From Gordionus sp. m RMFG-2023 (lineage: Eukaryota > Nematomorpha > Gordioida > Chordodea > Parachordodidae): DNA of 64,000 nt. Positions 24,553 through 37,000 of the stretch are shown one piece after another. Each line of letters begins with the position of its first letter. Positions within the stretch are counted from its first letter, which is position 1. The notes under the pieces were generated by a model. The model had not been told where the DNA came from. It saw nothing but the letters and a program-made list of their open reading frames with translations, and did not search any database. The translations under genes and the position numbers were made by a program. The stretch lies in contig NC_088779.1 in assembly GCF_954871325.1 (NCBI RefSeq), positions 20,462,846 to 20,526,845 on the forward strand. Direction: 5' to 3'.

Positions 24553-25004
24553 ATTAGGGGAAATAGAGCTGATCGTGCAAAAAATTTTGATGGTTATACC
24601 CTCAGATAAAGATTTATAAAAACGTATAAGTGAAAATTCGTTAAAAGCCTATGAAAGTATGCCGAAAAAAATATTCATATCTCTATAATAGTATTAAGGC
24701 GATTATATTATTTTTATGTTAAATATTATGGAAGCTTCATCAATAAATGTTATCTTAAAGCTTTACCTATAAATTTACTCTCTAGATTCTTTCTTAGGCG
24801 TTCATTATTATTTTCGACATTTTACTCATAATTAAAAATAATTATGATGTGGTAATATTGAAGGATTATATTTAAATGAAGAGATCATATAATGTCCACG
24901 ATTATCTTTTATAATATATATATATATATACACCCTATATATTATGGCAAGAATGGTACAATTCACATGATTTTTCTTAGTTTATAAATAATATATACAT
25001 TAAA
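24553..25004. other. Short convergent intergenic region between SLC7 and XPD stop codons
   Basis: Only about 450 bp separate the two stop codons, so the 3' untranslated regions must be short or overlap. A plus-strand AATAAA (in TCATCAATAAATG, about 24,740) may serve the SLC7 transcript. A TA dinucleotide run lies at about 24,917-24,932. No clear poly(A) signal was found for XPD. Confidence 0.5.
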
Positions 25005-28000
25005 TTAATTCATAACGACAGTATCTTTGGTTTCCTTCAATTTTAACATCTCCAATTGTTGTGAATTGAGTAAAGAGATACCTAATTGATCAGCCTGCAT
25101 TAATTTTTTTAGAATAAAATACATAATCATCTGTTTCAGCGGAGGCAAGAAATTTTTATTTGTGTACAAGCGCAAATTTAAATTAGATTTAGTTCAGCAC
25201 ACTTATACCTTTTCTAAAGAGTTAGAGGTAGGAAGGAGAAAGAAAATTTCGATCCGGAAAAATTGTGCAATATATATATGAGCCGAGCCGAAATTTTTTA
25301 AAGCTTAGAATTCTTTCATAAAAAGTTATTACGGGCTGGAAAACTTGTACTTTTCAAAAACATGCCCGAGTTGACTTTCTAATACATATTGAGCTAAAAT
25401 ATAATTTTGATTTATTAAAGGTTACTTGAGAAAGAGGTAACGCCATCAGCTTTAAAAACTTTTTACTTATGGATATTGCCTCATCGATTGCAAGATCGGT
25501 AACAGATTCAGATATGTATTCTTGTATCCAAGTTGGCAATTTTGAACGCTTGTCCATCCTTGAAAATCTCTTCATTTATTATATTTTATAATGTCTGAAT
25601 TATATTTAGAGTTATTCTTTATCAGTATTATTTACTTTTGCAAATCACATTTAAACTATAAAAAAAATGTAGAATTGTAGAGGTATTACTTTTTAAAAGT
25701 AGCTAAATCGTCCGGTAAAATTAATTTTCGTTATAAAATGCTCAATGTTCATCAATTTAATAACGTACCCAAATTATCTAGCATCTCTAAACAGTCCCAA
25801 CAACTTAAAATACCTCTTTCTATTTACCTATACAATATTATAAAATCATAAATTTTCACCTTATCTGCCAAGATCATTATTCCGTAATCATTTTTGCCTC
25901 TCAGGGCACGGCCCAGGCATTGAGCAGCTTGTCTCATGGCATCGAATGTCAAAAAATCGGATTCCCTGATGCCAAAATTTTGCCGAAGGTAATCGAGTCT
26001 AGCTCTCAAAACCTTGCTTTGCGTATACATATATGGAACTCCGAACACTACCACAGCCCTACCGAAATGGTGGTCGAAATCTATTCCCTGACATTATTAT
26101 CAACTTTTGTTAATGAGGTGATTTGGATTATTATATTAGTAATAATACATATTTATCAAAGTTTTTTAAAAAAAGAAAAAGGAACCAATTTTAATACTTC
26201 GTTTTCCTATTGTTTTTAAATTTGCGGGTAAATTATTTTAAAACGCAGATAAAAATTCATCAAAGAATTGAGAATATTCTGATCTAATACCTATAATAAT
26301 TTATTATTTTGAATAATATAAGAAGGTAAATCATTAATATATGTTCCATAGACCGTTTAAAGGCTATAATAAATAAATAAAAATATTTGTAATACTGCCT
26401 AAGCCATTATGTGAAATTTGTTAGGGTCTCCTCAGGGTGGCGATACTATCCTCGTATTTTTAAACATATTTTAACTGAAATTTCGAGATACAACGAGAAT
26501 AATTAATGCCTAACTGGATCTTCTTAAAGCCACCGAGTTTTTTAAGCTTTTGAAATTTAAGGGGCTCTTCTTGTCTCTGTATAAAGAGCTATTAGTTTTT
26601 ATCAGATTTGGCCACGTCAGTTTGCTTAAAGGTAGATCAATAAATCAAACAAATGGTGTTTTACAGCCTTTAATGATATACCAGGTAGGTCTTAAATAAT
26701 TTGAATCAGTAATAATGAAGGACTGTCAATAATCAAAATCAATTCATTATTGCCTTAATGGACTATAGAAAAATATGAAAATATATTAGTAGGTGCAAAT
26801 TCTACGAATTAAAAAATGTTAATTGATAAAATCGTATTTTTTTTAGCTATCCTATCTAATATAATTAGAAAAAGACAATTGTCTGCCAGACCTTCATATT
26901 TGTTACGAGGAAAGAAAATTAAATTTATTTCGTAGTAAGTGAATAAGGAGTATAAAATAATAATCATAAGAAGCAATAATTGCCTATGTAATTTGAAGGA
27001 ATTTTAAAATTGTACATGATTCAGAGCCACTTTCGAATTCATTATGACGCATTTCCATGCAAGTTTTATGTTAATTAACTACTAAAATAGTCAACGGAAA
27101 AAATGACCATATGTGGCAGACATCCAGATTAAAAATCTAGTCGGAATAAAATTTATTTTGTACAAAGCCCATCATAATAAAATTGAACTATTTTCTTATA
27201 TGCCAAAATCGAAAAAAGTATATAAAATGTATATAATTTTATGATTTTTAAAAAAAATATAATAAGAATTAGATAGAACTATATTTTATTAATTTTTAAA
27301 AGTCAGGGGTTTGAAATTGCCTAAGTGAGACTCTTTGAATATTATGTTTTTCTTTATGTTTATACTTTAGTCATCATTTAATACATAATTTTATGGGTGG
27401 GTAGGATATACTTTAAATTTCCTCATTTAAATTGATTACTATAAGATGTTTAATTTAATGTATATTATGTATTAATTTCAGATCCTTAAAAAATAACAAA
27501 CTAGATTAATAAAAAAAAGATTTCTGGAACGTTTTCAGCAGTTAAAACCTATCAAGGATCCATATGGGTTTTTATTCGATATGCCAGCATAGGGGAATGC
27601 GTCTTAAACGAAACTAAAAAATATTGTAATCAATTATATATTTTATTAATGGATCAAAATTAGTTGGAAATTGATATTAATGTACATGATTTATTAATAG
27701 AACTAAACATCTTAATAAATATATTAAGCAGGCCATAAAACGTCCTTTAGAAATCTTAAGCTATTTTTACACTAATAGGCTAAATGAAGCCCTGCCAAAT
27801 GTATCCAATGTTTTTACGATTATTATAACTATTACACTTACCGTCACATCGGCTGAACACATTTCTCAAAGTTCAAACTAATTTCAACTTATTTAAGATC
27901 CTGCATGGCGCAAGACCGCTCGTAAACCTATCTCTAATTTCAATGGAAAATGACATTGCATCGTCGTTAGATAGTACTGACATAATATCCTCTTTTGTAA

Positions 28001-31000
28001 ATAAAAAGACGAGGATAAATGTTTTAACTATTTAAGCCTGTGATTGCATACCCGGTACTTGAACTATATTAATATTTTTAATATGCGTTATTCATATTTA
28101 TGTTCAAAATTCAATAACTTTACCATATTATTTAATTTTTTTTAATAATGCTAAAAATTCTCAAATGAGATTAGATAAATTATGGTTTTTTAAAGGATTG
28201 CCGAAATTAGTTTTTTGCCCTGGGTGGCTAAAAGTTTCGGAATGGCGCTGACGTAATAGGGCATCCTTTCACATAGTGAAAATCATCTTTATATAGAAAA
28301 AAATGACTGACTTATCCTGGGTCTGCCAATCAAAGAAACAAATGATTATTTTAAAAAATCGCTATGATGAATTTTTCATTTTAATCAGCTATTTATTAAA
28401 ATAAATATCATTTGTTTGATTATATTTAAGAAACCCTCTCCTTTTTTTGCCTTTCATATGCCACCCATTTTTTTAAAAAAGCATGCCCCATTCCTATATT
28501 ATCTCTGGATCTTAAAAGGATATTTTAATTTTTTTTCCTCCATAAATGAAAATAATGAAAAAAATTATACTTCCGATATCTTACCCCTGGCGACCGAAAG
28601 CATAATGGCCCCTCTTCCATTTTCACAGGCTCTTTGGTAATTGTATAATGCTAGGCTCGTTTCTGAGGCATCGGGAGTTTCCAAAAATAGCAGTTTATTT
28701 TTCTGCATTTTGTTTATCAATCCCTTGGTAAAATGTAAAAATTAATCAAATAATTATTTAATCAGGTGTTCTAATTTAGGCAAAATAAAAAATTTAGCAG
28801 TAGTAATATACTACTATTATAACATTATATTTAAAAAAATCGCCACTATCACTTGACAAAAAATTTAATAGCAAAGGAGGCCAAAAAATTTCAGGTCGGC
28901 CCGACAACCTATGCAAAAATGTTTTCGAGCCAGATTGGGCTGACATTTTTCAAAATCTTGAATTATGTAAATTTATATTGATTTTTCCTTCATAAAGAAT
29001 AATTATATACAAGATAATTTGTGTATTTTCAGGTCGGGACAATTAATAACATTAAAAGCCACCATAAACATTTTTATAAATCTTCAAGAGCCAGTTCGGA
29101 CTGGGCTAATCTTTAATTTTCGTTAAAATGTTTTTACCAGTTCTAACCAAGTTGCCACAACTTTTTCCATGTAGAGATAGCTAGTGAAAAAACAGACTAT
29201 ACCATCGGGTACAATTTCGGATAATTGAACCAGCAAATTACCGTAATTTTGAATAACACCTATATCGTCCCTTGATTCAAATTTCGAGGTTAAAATTGTC
29301 TATGAATATGTTAAAATAGTTAATTTAATATTATATTTAAAAAAATATATATAATATATATTCTACAAGGAAAAAGTAAATGCGAACAATTTATTTATTA
29401 AACGTAAATAAGATGTCCATCGGCCTCAAAATGTGGCAGATTTAGTCAAATAGCATATGTATTGATTTTATTATAAAATTGGCAATCCTTTATATTTAAT
29501 TTGCTTTAAAGTGGAATAATAATGAAATTAGAATTTTTTTAAAAAAAAATAAATTAATGATAATGTAAACCTGATCATTTCCTTTGGTTACAATGAGAGG
29601 ACAAATGCATATTCTAGCGAGAGTCATAGAAAAGGAGGTCATCGATACGGGATGAAAATTCAATATTTTAGGGTACATTTCGATAGGCGAAAGAGTCTAA
29701 AAATATGGATTAAGATTATGTATATATATATATATTAAGATACATTATTTTTAGTAGAGTAAAAAAAATGTAATTCTTTCTGACCCCAGAGGTAATTATG
29801 ACGGTTTGAAAACGTTGGAATACAGGTTTTATAGCTATAGAGGCATCTAAACAAGTAAAATACAGAATGGGATTCAGGACGGTGGGGCTTCTGTCTTGAT
29901 AGGGTTCGATTATAGTGCTAAATCCTATAACAAATTAATATTGAGAATATAATCAGTTTGAATTGACCCTTTGTATATGTGCTAATAAGTGTTGCAAAGT
30001 TAGCTATCGATGTAAGTGGTGATAAATCGGTTAGATCCGGAAATTCTAAAGTATGCATTAGGCTTCTCAATCTTTCGGAGCAAAACCTAGTTAAGAATTT
30101 TTCATAATACATATATAAATATGGTTTAGTGACATTTTTTTAAATTTAATACAAATATTAACAAACATTAAACTTCTTAATTTATTAACTAATCTTTCTT
30201 GAACTGCTTAATAATCCTTTACAAGTGCAACTAATCACCAGAAAAAAAGTTATAAAACTATAATATGAGCAACAACCTAAATTAAATTATTTTTGCTTTC
30301 ATAATTTTTTTAATCTACCCTTAAGTTTTATTTGCAAAAAAATACTAACCAAGCTTCAACCCTTAAATAGGTGTGTCAAAGCATATTAAAGAGTATGAAG
30401 TAAAAGAGAGAGGACCTCAAGGGTTTTCTGTCGATCCAAACTTTATCATAGCAATCCTTGAGAAAAGAGGCTGAACTTTCTTGCACAACGTGCTGCACCC
30501 TGAGCCTGTATTTAATGTATTCTAGCCATCTTTTCATAAATTTGACAAAATGGTCTGCTTTTCTGATGCTACCGGGTACGGATTCTTGCAAAATATCTTG
30601 AGATATAACCGGGTCGTTCCACGTATAAATGTCAATCTCTCGATTTTGCAAGGTTTTTTTGAGGCCCTCGACTAGACTCTCGTATTCTTGATTGAGCTTA
30701 TCGGCGTTCGAGATTTTTAGATCTTCTATGGTTTTATCGAGGACAGTCAGGCCTAATTATTGAATGATTTGGAATAGAATAGAGCCACTTATTATTTTCA
30801 AGTCTTCAATGATCCGAAAAAATTTAAATAAAAAAAATTGGTCCTGTCTGACTGACCCTAAATTTTCAGAAGATCGGATCCAGTGCAAACTATTTTTTTG
30901 AAAATATGACCAATCAGCCTTAAATTAAGGTCCGATACAAAAAATAAAAAAAAAATTTATGTCTCATTTATTCTTCAAATAAAAAGAAAATTATTATTAT

Positions 31001-34000
31001 TTGGTTAATATATTTAACCCATCAAGTCGCTTTCCATTGAATATTGTTCCGTAAGCAAAACATTTTATTTATTGCAATGGGTCAGTAAATAGTGCATTTA
31101 AAAGTTTAAGCCTTTGTTCATACAAAATTTGGGGCCCAATTAGGACGCAACTGCCCCCTACCCCAAGAATGGCCCTGTACCCAGTGTGGGTAGTATCTCG
31201 AATATTTGTATTTAAATAACTAAACAGAAATATATTTTTATATTAGTATTTATAAGAGTAGATTTAAATACTAAAAGATATTAAGTATTTTGAATTTACA
31301 CGATTTCAAATAAATAGAAATACTTTTAGTTTTTTTATATTATATTATGTAAATTTTATATATTAATTTTGCGATACAAAAGGAAAGAATCAGGGTCTTA
31401 TCTTTTCATCTTATTATACTAAAATGAGCAAAGATACCACTAAAATTGAAACTGGGTAAAAATATTTTTAGAGAATATATAGAGCTAGAAGATATAGATT
31501 ACAGTTCAACAGAATAAGACATTATGATGTTTGAAAGATATTATAAGTCTTTGGAAGAGCCCCGACATCTCCCACATGTCATTTAACCAAAATGAAAGGT
31601 CCTAAAAAATATCTTACAATTAATAAAGTAAATGCACAACGAATTATTCAAAATTGTTTGATATGTTTTCTCTAGGGCTTTAAACCGAACCCAACCGTTA
31701 TAATTTTTGTACCGTAACCGAACCGTTATAAAGAAAACATAAAAAGAGCGACTGTAATAAATATTTGAAACAAATTTAAAAAATTTAACAATTAAATCGC
31801 CATTATCTTCATATCAATTCATTCCAAATTTATTGTTTTTACTTTATATTAATAGATATATTAGGCAAATTACTAGTTAATTAGATAAGTAGTAATCATC
31901 ATGGTTAAATTAAATAAGGAATTTTAAAATATAAATTATAAAAATTTTTCTCCGAGATTAATATATAAATTAATATGAATTTCTAAAAAAAAACCAGAAA
32001 TGGAACAAAATCTTTATAAAATTTTAAACTAAAAACCGAAACAAACCGAACCGCTATACACGGTTCGCAGCCCTGGTTTTCTCCATTATTTTAAATTTCG
32101 ATTGTGATATAATCTAAAATAAAAATATCGGCAAATTTTCACCATATTTTTACTAAATTTTATAAGCTTTTATTTTTCTGGACCACGAACCCTAAACCCG
32201 AATCTGGTTCAGAGATATTTTACTGAACCAGAACCCTTCTAGGAGGGTTCACAGCTCTGATTTGCACAACTTTAAGAAAATGATAAATAAAATATTCTCA
32301 AGTAAAAAAATTGTTATGTATTATAAAAATATATCTCTAAAAAATATTTAAAAAGGTAATTGGATTTAAATACCTTTTATGAATATTTAGTATTTCTAGG
32401 TGTCATTCCATCAAATGTGCAAAAAAATTTGGGCCGTCCTCCTTCGATTTTCTAAATTTGGTAAGCAAAGAAAGGTTAGTACAATTTACAAATAGCCAAA
32501 ATTTAGCCAGAACATTTCTATTTCTGGAGATATTAGAGTTAGTATGAGGTAGGTATTTTACCATTATCTGCCTTCATTCAATTAAGCATATCTTAAAAAC
32601 TAAATAACTATAAATAACAAATTTAATATCAAAATTATGCCCAAAGATTATAGTTTTAGATCTCTAGCCATTTTATTTAAAATATAGGAACGAAAACCAA
32701 TTCTTTGGAAATAATACGACCTTCAATTTTTATAAAATATTTAAGACATGATTAAACTTTTCCTTCATATTTATGAAAGAAAATCTGTAGAACGCGGTGA
32801 GCTTCATTCTCAAAATCGATAAAAATTATTAGAAAAGTATATTAATATTTTTACGAAAGGGGACGTCTTTTTATAAAATTTTATATTAATCAGTTTTTAA
32901 TGGTTTTTCAGATAATTTAAAGGATTATTCATTTTTTAAGTGAAAATAACAATAAATGAGAGTTTCAATCAATATCGATCAATTTATTACCATATTTATA
33001 ATTTATTATAATTTGCCCATATAACATATATTTAATGATATTAATAAAATAAGTTCAACAAAGTTTAGTTCTTAAATATATAAATTCTTGTGTATTTCAT
33101 ATATAGCACCATAAATAATATCAAATTTTTCGCTATTCTATTTTTTAAAATAATTTGATATTTTTAAAACATATGAAATATTAATTTATTATTATTATTA
33201 AATGATGTACAAAATAAAAATGTTATCATAAAATAACTCAAAACAATAAAAATATCGGATCGGATTACTAAAGCCGATTTTCTACTTAGTATCGGAATAG
33301 CCCTACTTGTAAATTAAAATAGCAATTGATGACCACCAAAATTTTAAAATAATGATCATTGGATCAAATTTACCCAATTTAACCAAAGATGATATGTTGT
33401 CCTTTAAAATATACAAACATATTTTACCCTTAATAATTTGTAATCAGCCTCAACCATTCAGATATGGGCAAACGTAATAATTGTCCAGCAAGACATTTAT
33501 GCGAACAAATAGAAATTGTTTCGTTCCATGGATATCGAATTTATAACATATAAAAAAGGTTATCAGTAGATAAAACCACTCTTGAAACAATCACCAAGCT
33601 AGTACATGAATTTATCAATGCCTTTTTGAAAAAATGGAATCTTTATTACCCCATTCTTTTATTTCAGCTCAACAATCGTTGTATCAAAACCAAATATTTA
33701 ATTTTATGTGATTTTTCAGAATGAAGTATAAAATTATCATTGGAATATGGCTTAATCCACTGTTCACCCTTTTTCTATTTATTATAAAGATAATTTTTTA
33801 ATGTTTGTTGCCTGAATCTTTGCAACATAGCACAATAGCAGTATATTATTTACAAAAAACATTAGCAAATTTTTTAATAAATAAATTTTGTATGCCAAAT
33901 AAAAATTTTTATTATCCTGATTTTTCTGCTGCATAGTATAAAAATCTTAGATATTTTATTAATATTTACCATCATGAAATGGATTTCGGGGTACAAGCGG

Positions 34001-37000
34001 CACAAGGCAAAAGTGCTTGTGATGAGATTGGTGGCATTGTTAAAAGATTAGCCGCTAGAGCAAGTTTACAAAGACCTTACTTAGAGTAAATAACATCATA
34101 TGAATTGTCGAATTCGCTAAAGATAATTTTAATGGCATATATTCTGAATATATGACCCAAAAAATTTTAATAACGAAGAACTATTACTCAGAAAGATTTT
34201 AAAAACTAGACCGATATCTGGAACACATAAAATTCACACCGTGATTCAAACAGGTCTACATCAATTTAGAAGTAAAATGTATTCGAATTCAATAGAAAGC
34301 ACTATAGAATGTTTATCATATATTGATGAAATTATAATCTTGGGAGAAATATCAGGACACATAACGTGTGTTTAGGATTCTAATTGGTGGTTAGCCTTTG
34401 TTTTAGGGGAAAATCAAAAGCAGGAAGAAATATATACAAAGTTTTTACACCATCTAGACCTTCTAATTTCTTTACATTTCCAAGTTACGACATTCGTTAC
34501 TTGTCAAGGTATCATATCTTAATATTAGTTCACCTAACTGCTACTGGCTAGTTATGCGTTGTCGTCAGAAGAAAGTAAATGCGTTACCAAAAAATTAGAA
34601 TCTTTTAAAAGTGAGTTATATATGGGAATTTATATTATACCAATTATTTTTAATATTTAGGGCGCATATATGAAATGCACAAGATTCTGATTTATATATT
34701 CAAGAACTCTAAACTTGGTTGAACATATTTTATTAATATCAATTAAATATATGTTATATGCACAAATAATTTTATGATAAATTAAAAATAATGTAATAAA
34801 TTGAATTTCTTTTATCGATAGACAATTCCTATAATTAATTCATTTATTGTTATTTTCACTTATATAATCCTTTAAATTATATGAAATAGTTCAAGAAAAA
34901 CCATTAAAAACTGATATATATATGTATATATAATTTAATACAAAAGACACCCTCTTTAGGGAAAATATTTATACACTTTACTAATAATTCTCGATTTTGA
35001 TGAAGCTGGCCGCTAACCCAAACCGATTTTTAAAAATAAATATAAAGGAAGAGTTTAGTAATGTCTAGTAAATTTTTTATAAAAATTGAAGGTCGTATTA
35101 TTTCCAAAAAATTATTTTTAGTTCTTATATTAAATAAAATGGCTGGAAATTGAAATATTCAAAAAAATTTTTATCTAAAAGTATAATCTTTATACATGAT
35201 TTTGATATTAAATTTGTTATTCATAATTATATAGTTTTTAAGATATACTTTATTGAATTAAAAATTATTCTTCATATTATTACAATAATAAAATATATCT
35301 AATATAACAAGTCATATATTAAAAATGAGTGTAAATTTTAAAATATCGATGGCTCTAAAAAGAGCTTATAGTAAAAAAGTACCTAAAAAACATGTATAAT
35401 TATGTTTAAAAATTTCTAATTGTATTTTTTGTTTTAGGAAGGTTGACTCGCGTTTTTCGTTTGTTATGTTAAAAATTTTACGTGCTAAAATTTTTAAAAA
35501 AGAATATGTTGATTGGAAGAAATTACCATTAGTTGAGATGACTATGGGTTGAAAAATAAAATTATTTAATATTGAGTATTTATTGATTTTTTTATTTTCG
35601 CCATTAGTAAGAGGATTTGAATTAATTGATGAGGGAAAGGAAGAGACACAGGTAGCGTCCCAGATTAGGGATTTCCCATTGGACCAAGGGATGCAGGTTA
35701 GACCGTCAGGTCTGAGGCCATCTTGTAGAGAGAGGTTTGTAGGTTCTAGAATGTTAGGAATTTTAGCTTTATTGAGAGCATTATGGATTTTATTTATTGC
35801 TTTATGCCGGAGGTGGCGACCTTGGCTATGGGAGCAGTTTAGGCCGTGTCTTGCGTTTGGTTGTACGGGTAGGTTGCAAAGGTGGCAAGTGTGTGAATGT
35901 GTTAGCAAGCATCCTAGTCTGAATCCTATGGTAACTCTCAGTTGGTCATTGGTTAAGAGATTATCAAGGGTTAGGCTAGGAAGTGCCTCGAGCCATTCAT
36001 ATCCGCCATATTTATCGTTTAATTGAAGTAGTTGAATATCGCTAATATCGGAGGGGTTAAGATTATTTTGAAGTTTCTTTATAAGGGGTTCCAAGATTGA
36101 TTTATTAGAAATTTCGGTTGGGATTTGACCGTCTGGGGTTAGTAGATTCCATTTTTCGATTGCTACTGTTAAGAGATCGTCATTGGGAGTTATAAAAGAT
36201 GAGATCGCGGAATTGAGCGAAAGGCGATTAGAGATAAAAAGAGATAGGGAGAGTAATTCTAAGGGGATTAGGTCGATACCGCCTAGTTTAGCGGGTAATT
36301 GAGCAAGGTGCCAATTAAAGTCTGATAGTGGAAGATTAAGGATCCTTTCCATTAAGGTCTTTAAGCGAATATTATGCTTGGTGAAAAATTCTGAGGAGGT
36401 AAATGAGGAGGATGAGTGGAAGAGGTGTGAGATTTTAGGTAAATATAGGCACTTTTTTAATAGATAAAAAAGTTGGTGCGATGGGATATGATTGATGAAC
36501 TTTTCCAAGTTTTGCAACTCGAAGAAGGTTTTATCGATAGTTTTTTCCGAGATTTTATTATTTAGTAGTGGGGAGCCCAAGAGTTGGATATCGTCGATTT
36601 CGATAATATTGTAATCTTTAAATGAATCTAGGGGAATCTCGGGGTTGAGTATGCAGATTTCTGTTTTGGTTTTGTTTAATTCTAGGCCTATTTTGGGGCA
36701 TTCTCTTTCGAGGTGAAAGAGGGCTTTGCTTATTTGGTGTTGGTTACCGCAGAGAGTGCCATCGTCTAGGTACCATAAATTAAGGTCTAGATCAAAATCA
36801 GATTTGAGATCTTTCATCATATTATGGATGGCTAAGCAGAAAAGTATAGGGCCTAGGGGGTCGCCCTGCTGAACACCCTCTTCTGAGTATATAACGTAAT
36901 CATTGGATAATGGTAAAAATGAGAGATGTACCGATATTTTTATAGGATCGGATCGGGCCGATATTTCACCTATTATAAAATATCGGTTATCGGCCAATAT

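Noticed and set aside
24905-24940. TA dinucleotide run and other AT microsatellites
   Set aside because: Expected by chance and slippage in such AT-rich DNA; no structure beyond simple repeat.
35583-36026. 147-codon plus-strand frame
   Set aside because: It is the antisense shadow of the LINE reverse transcriptase-endonuclease frame.
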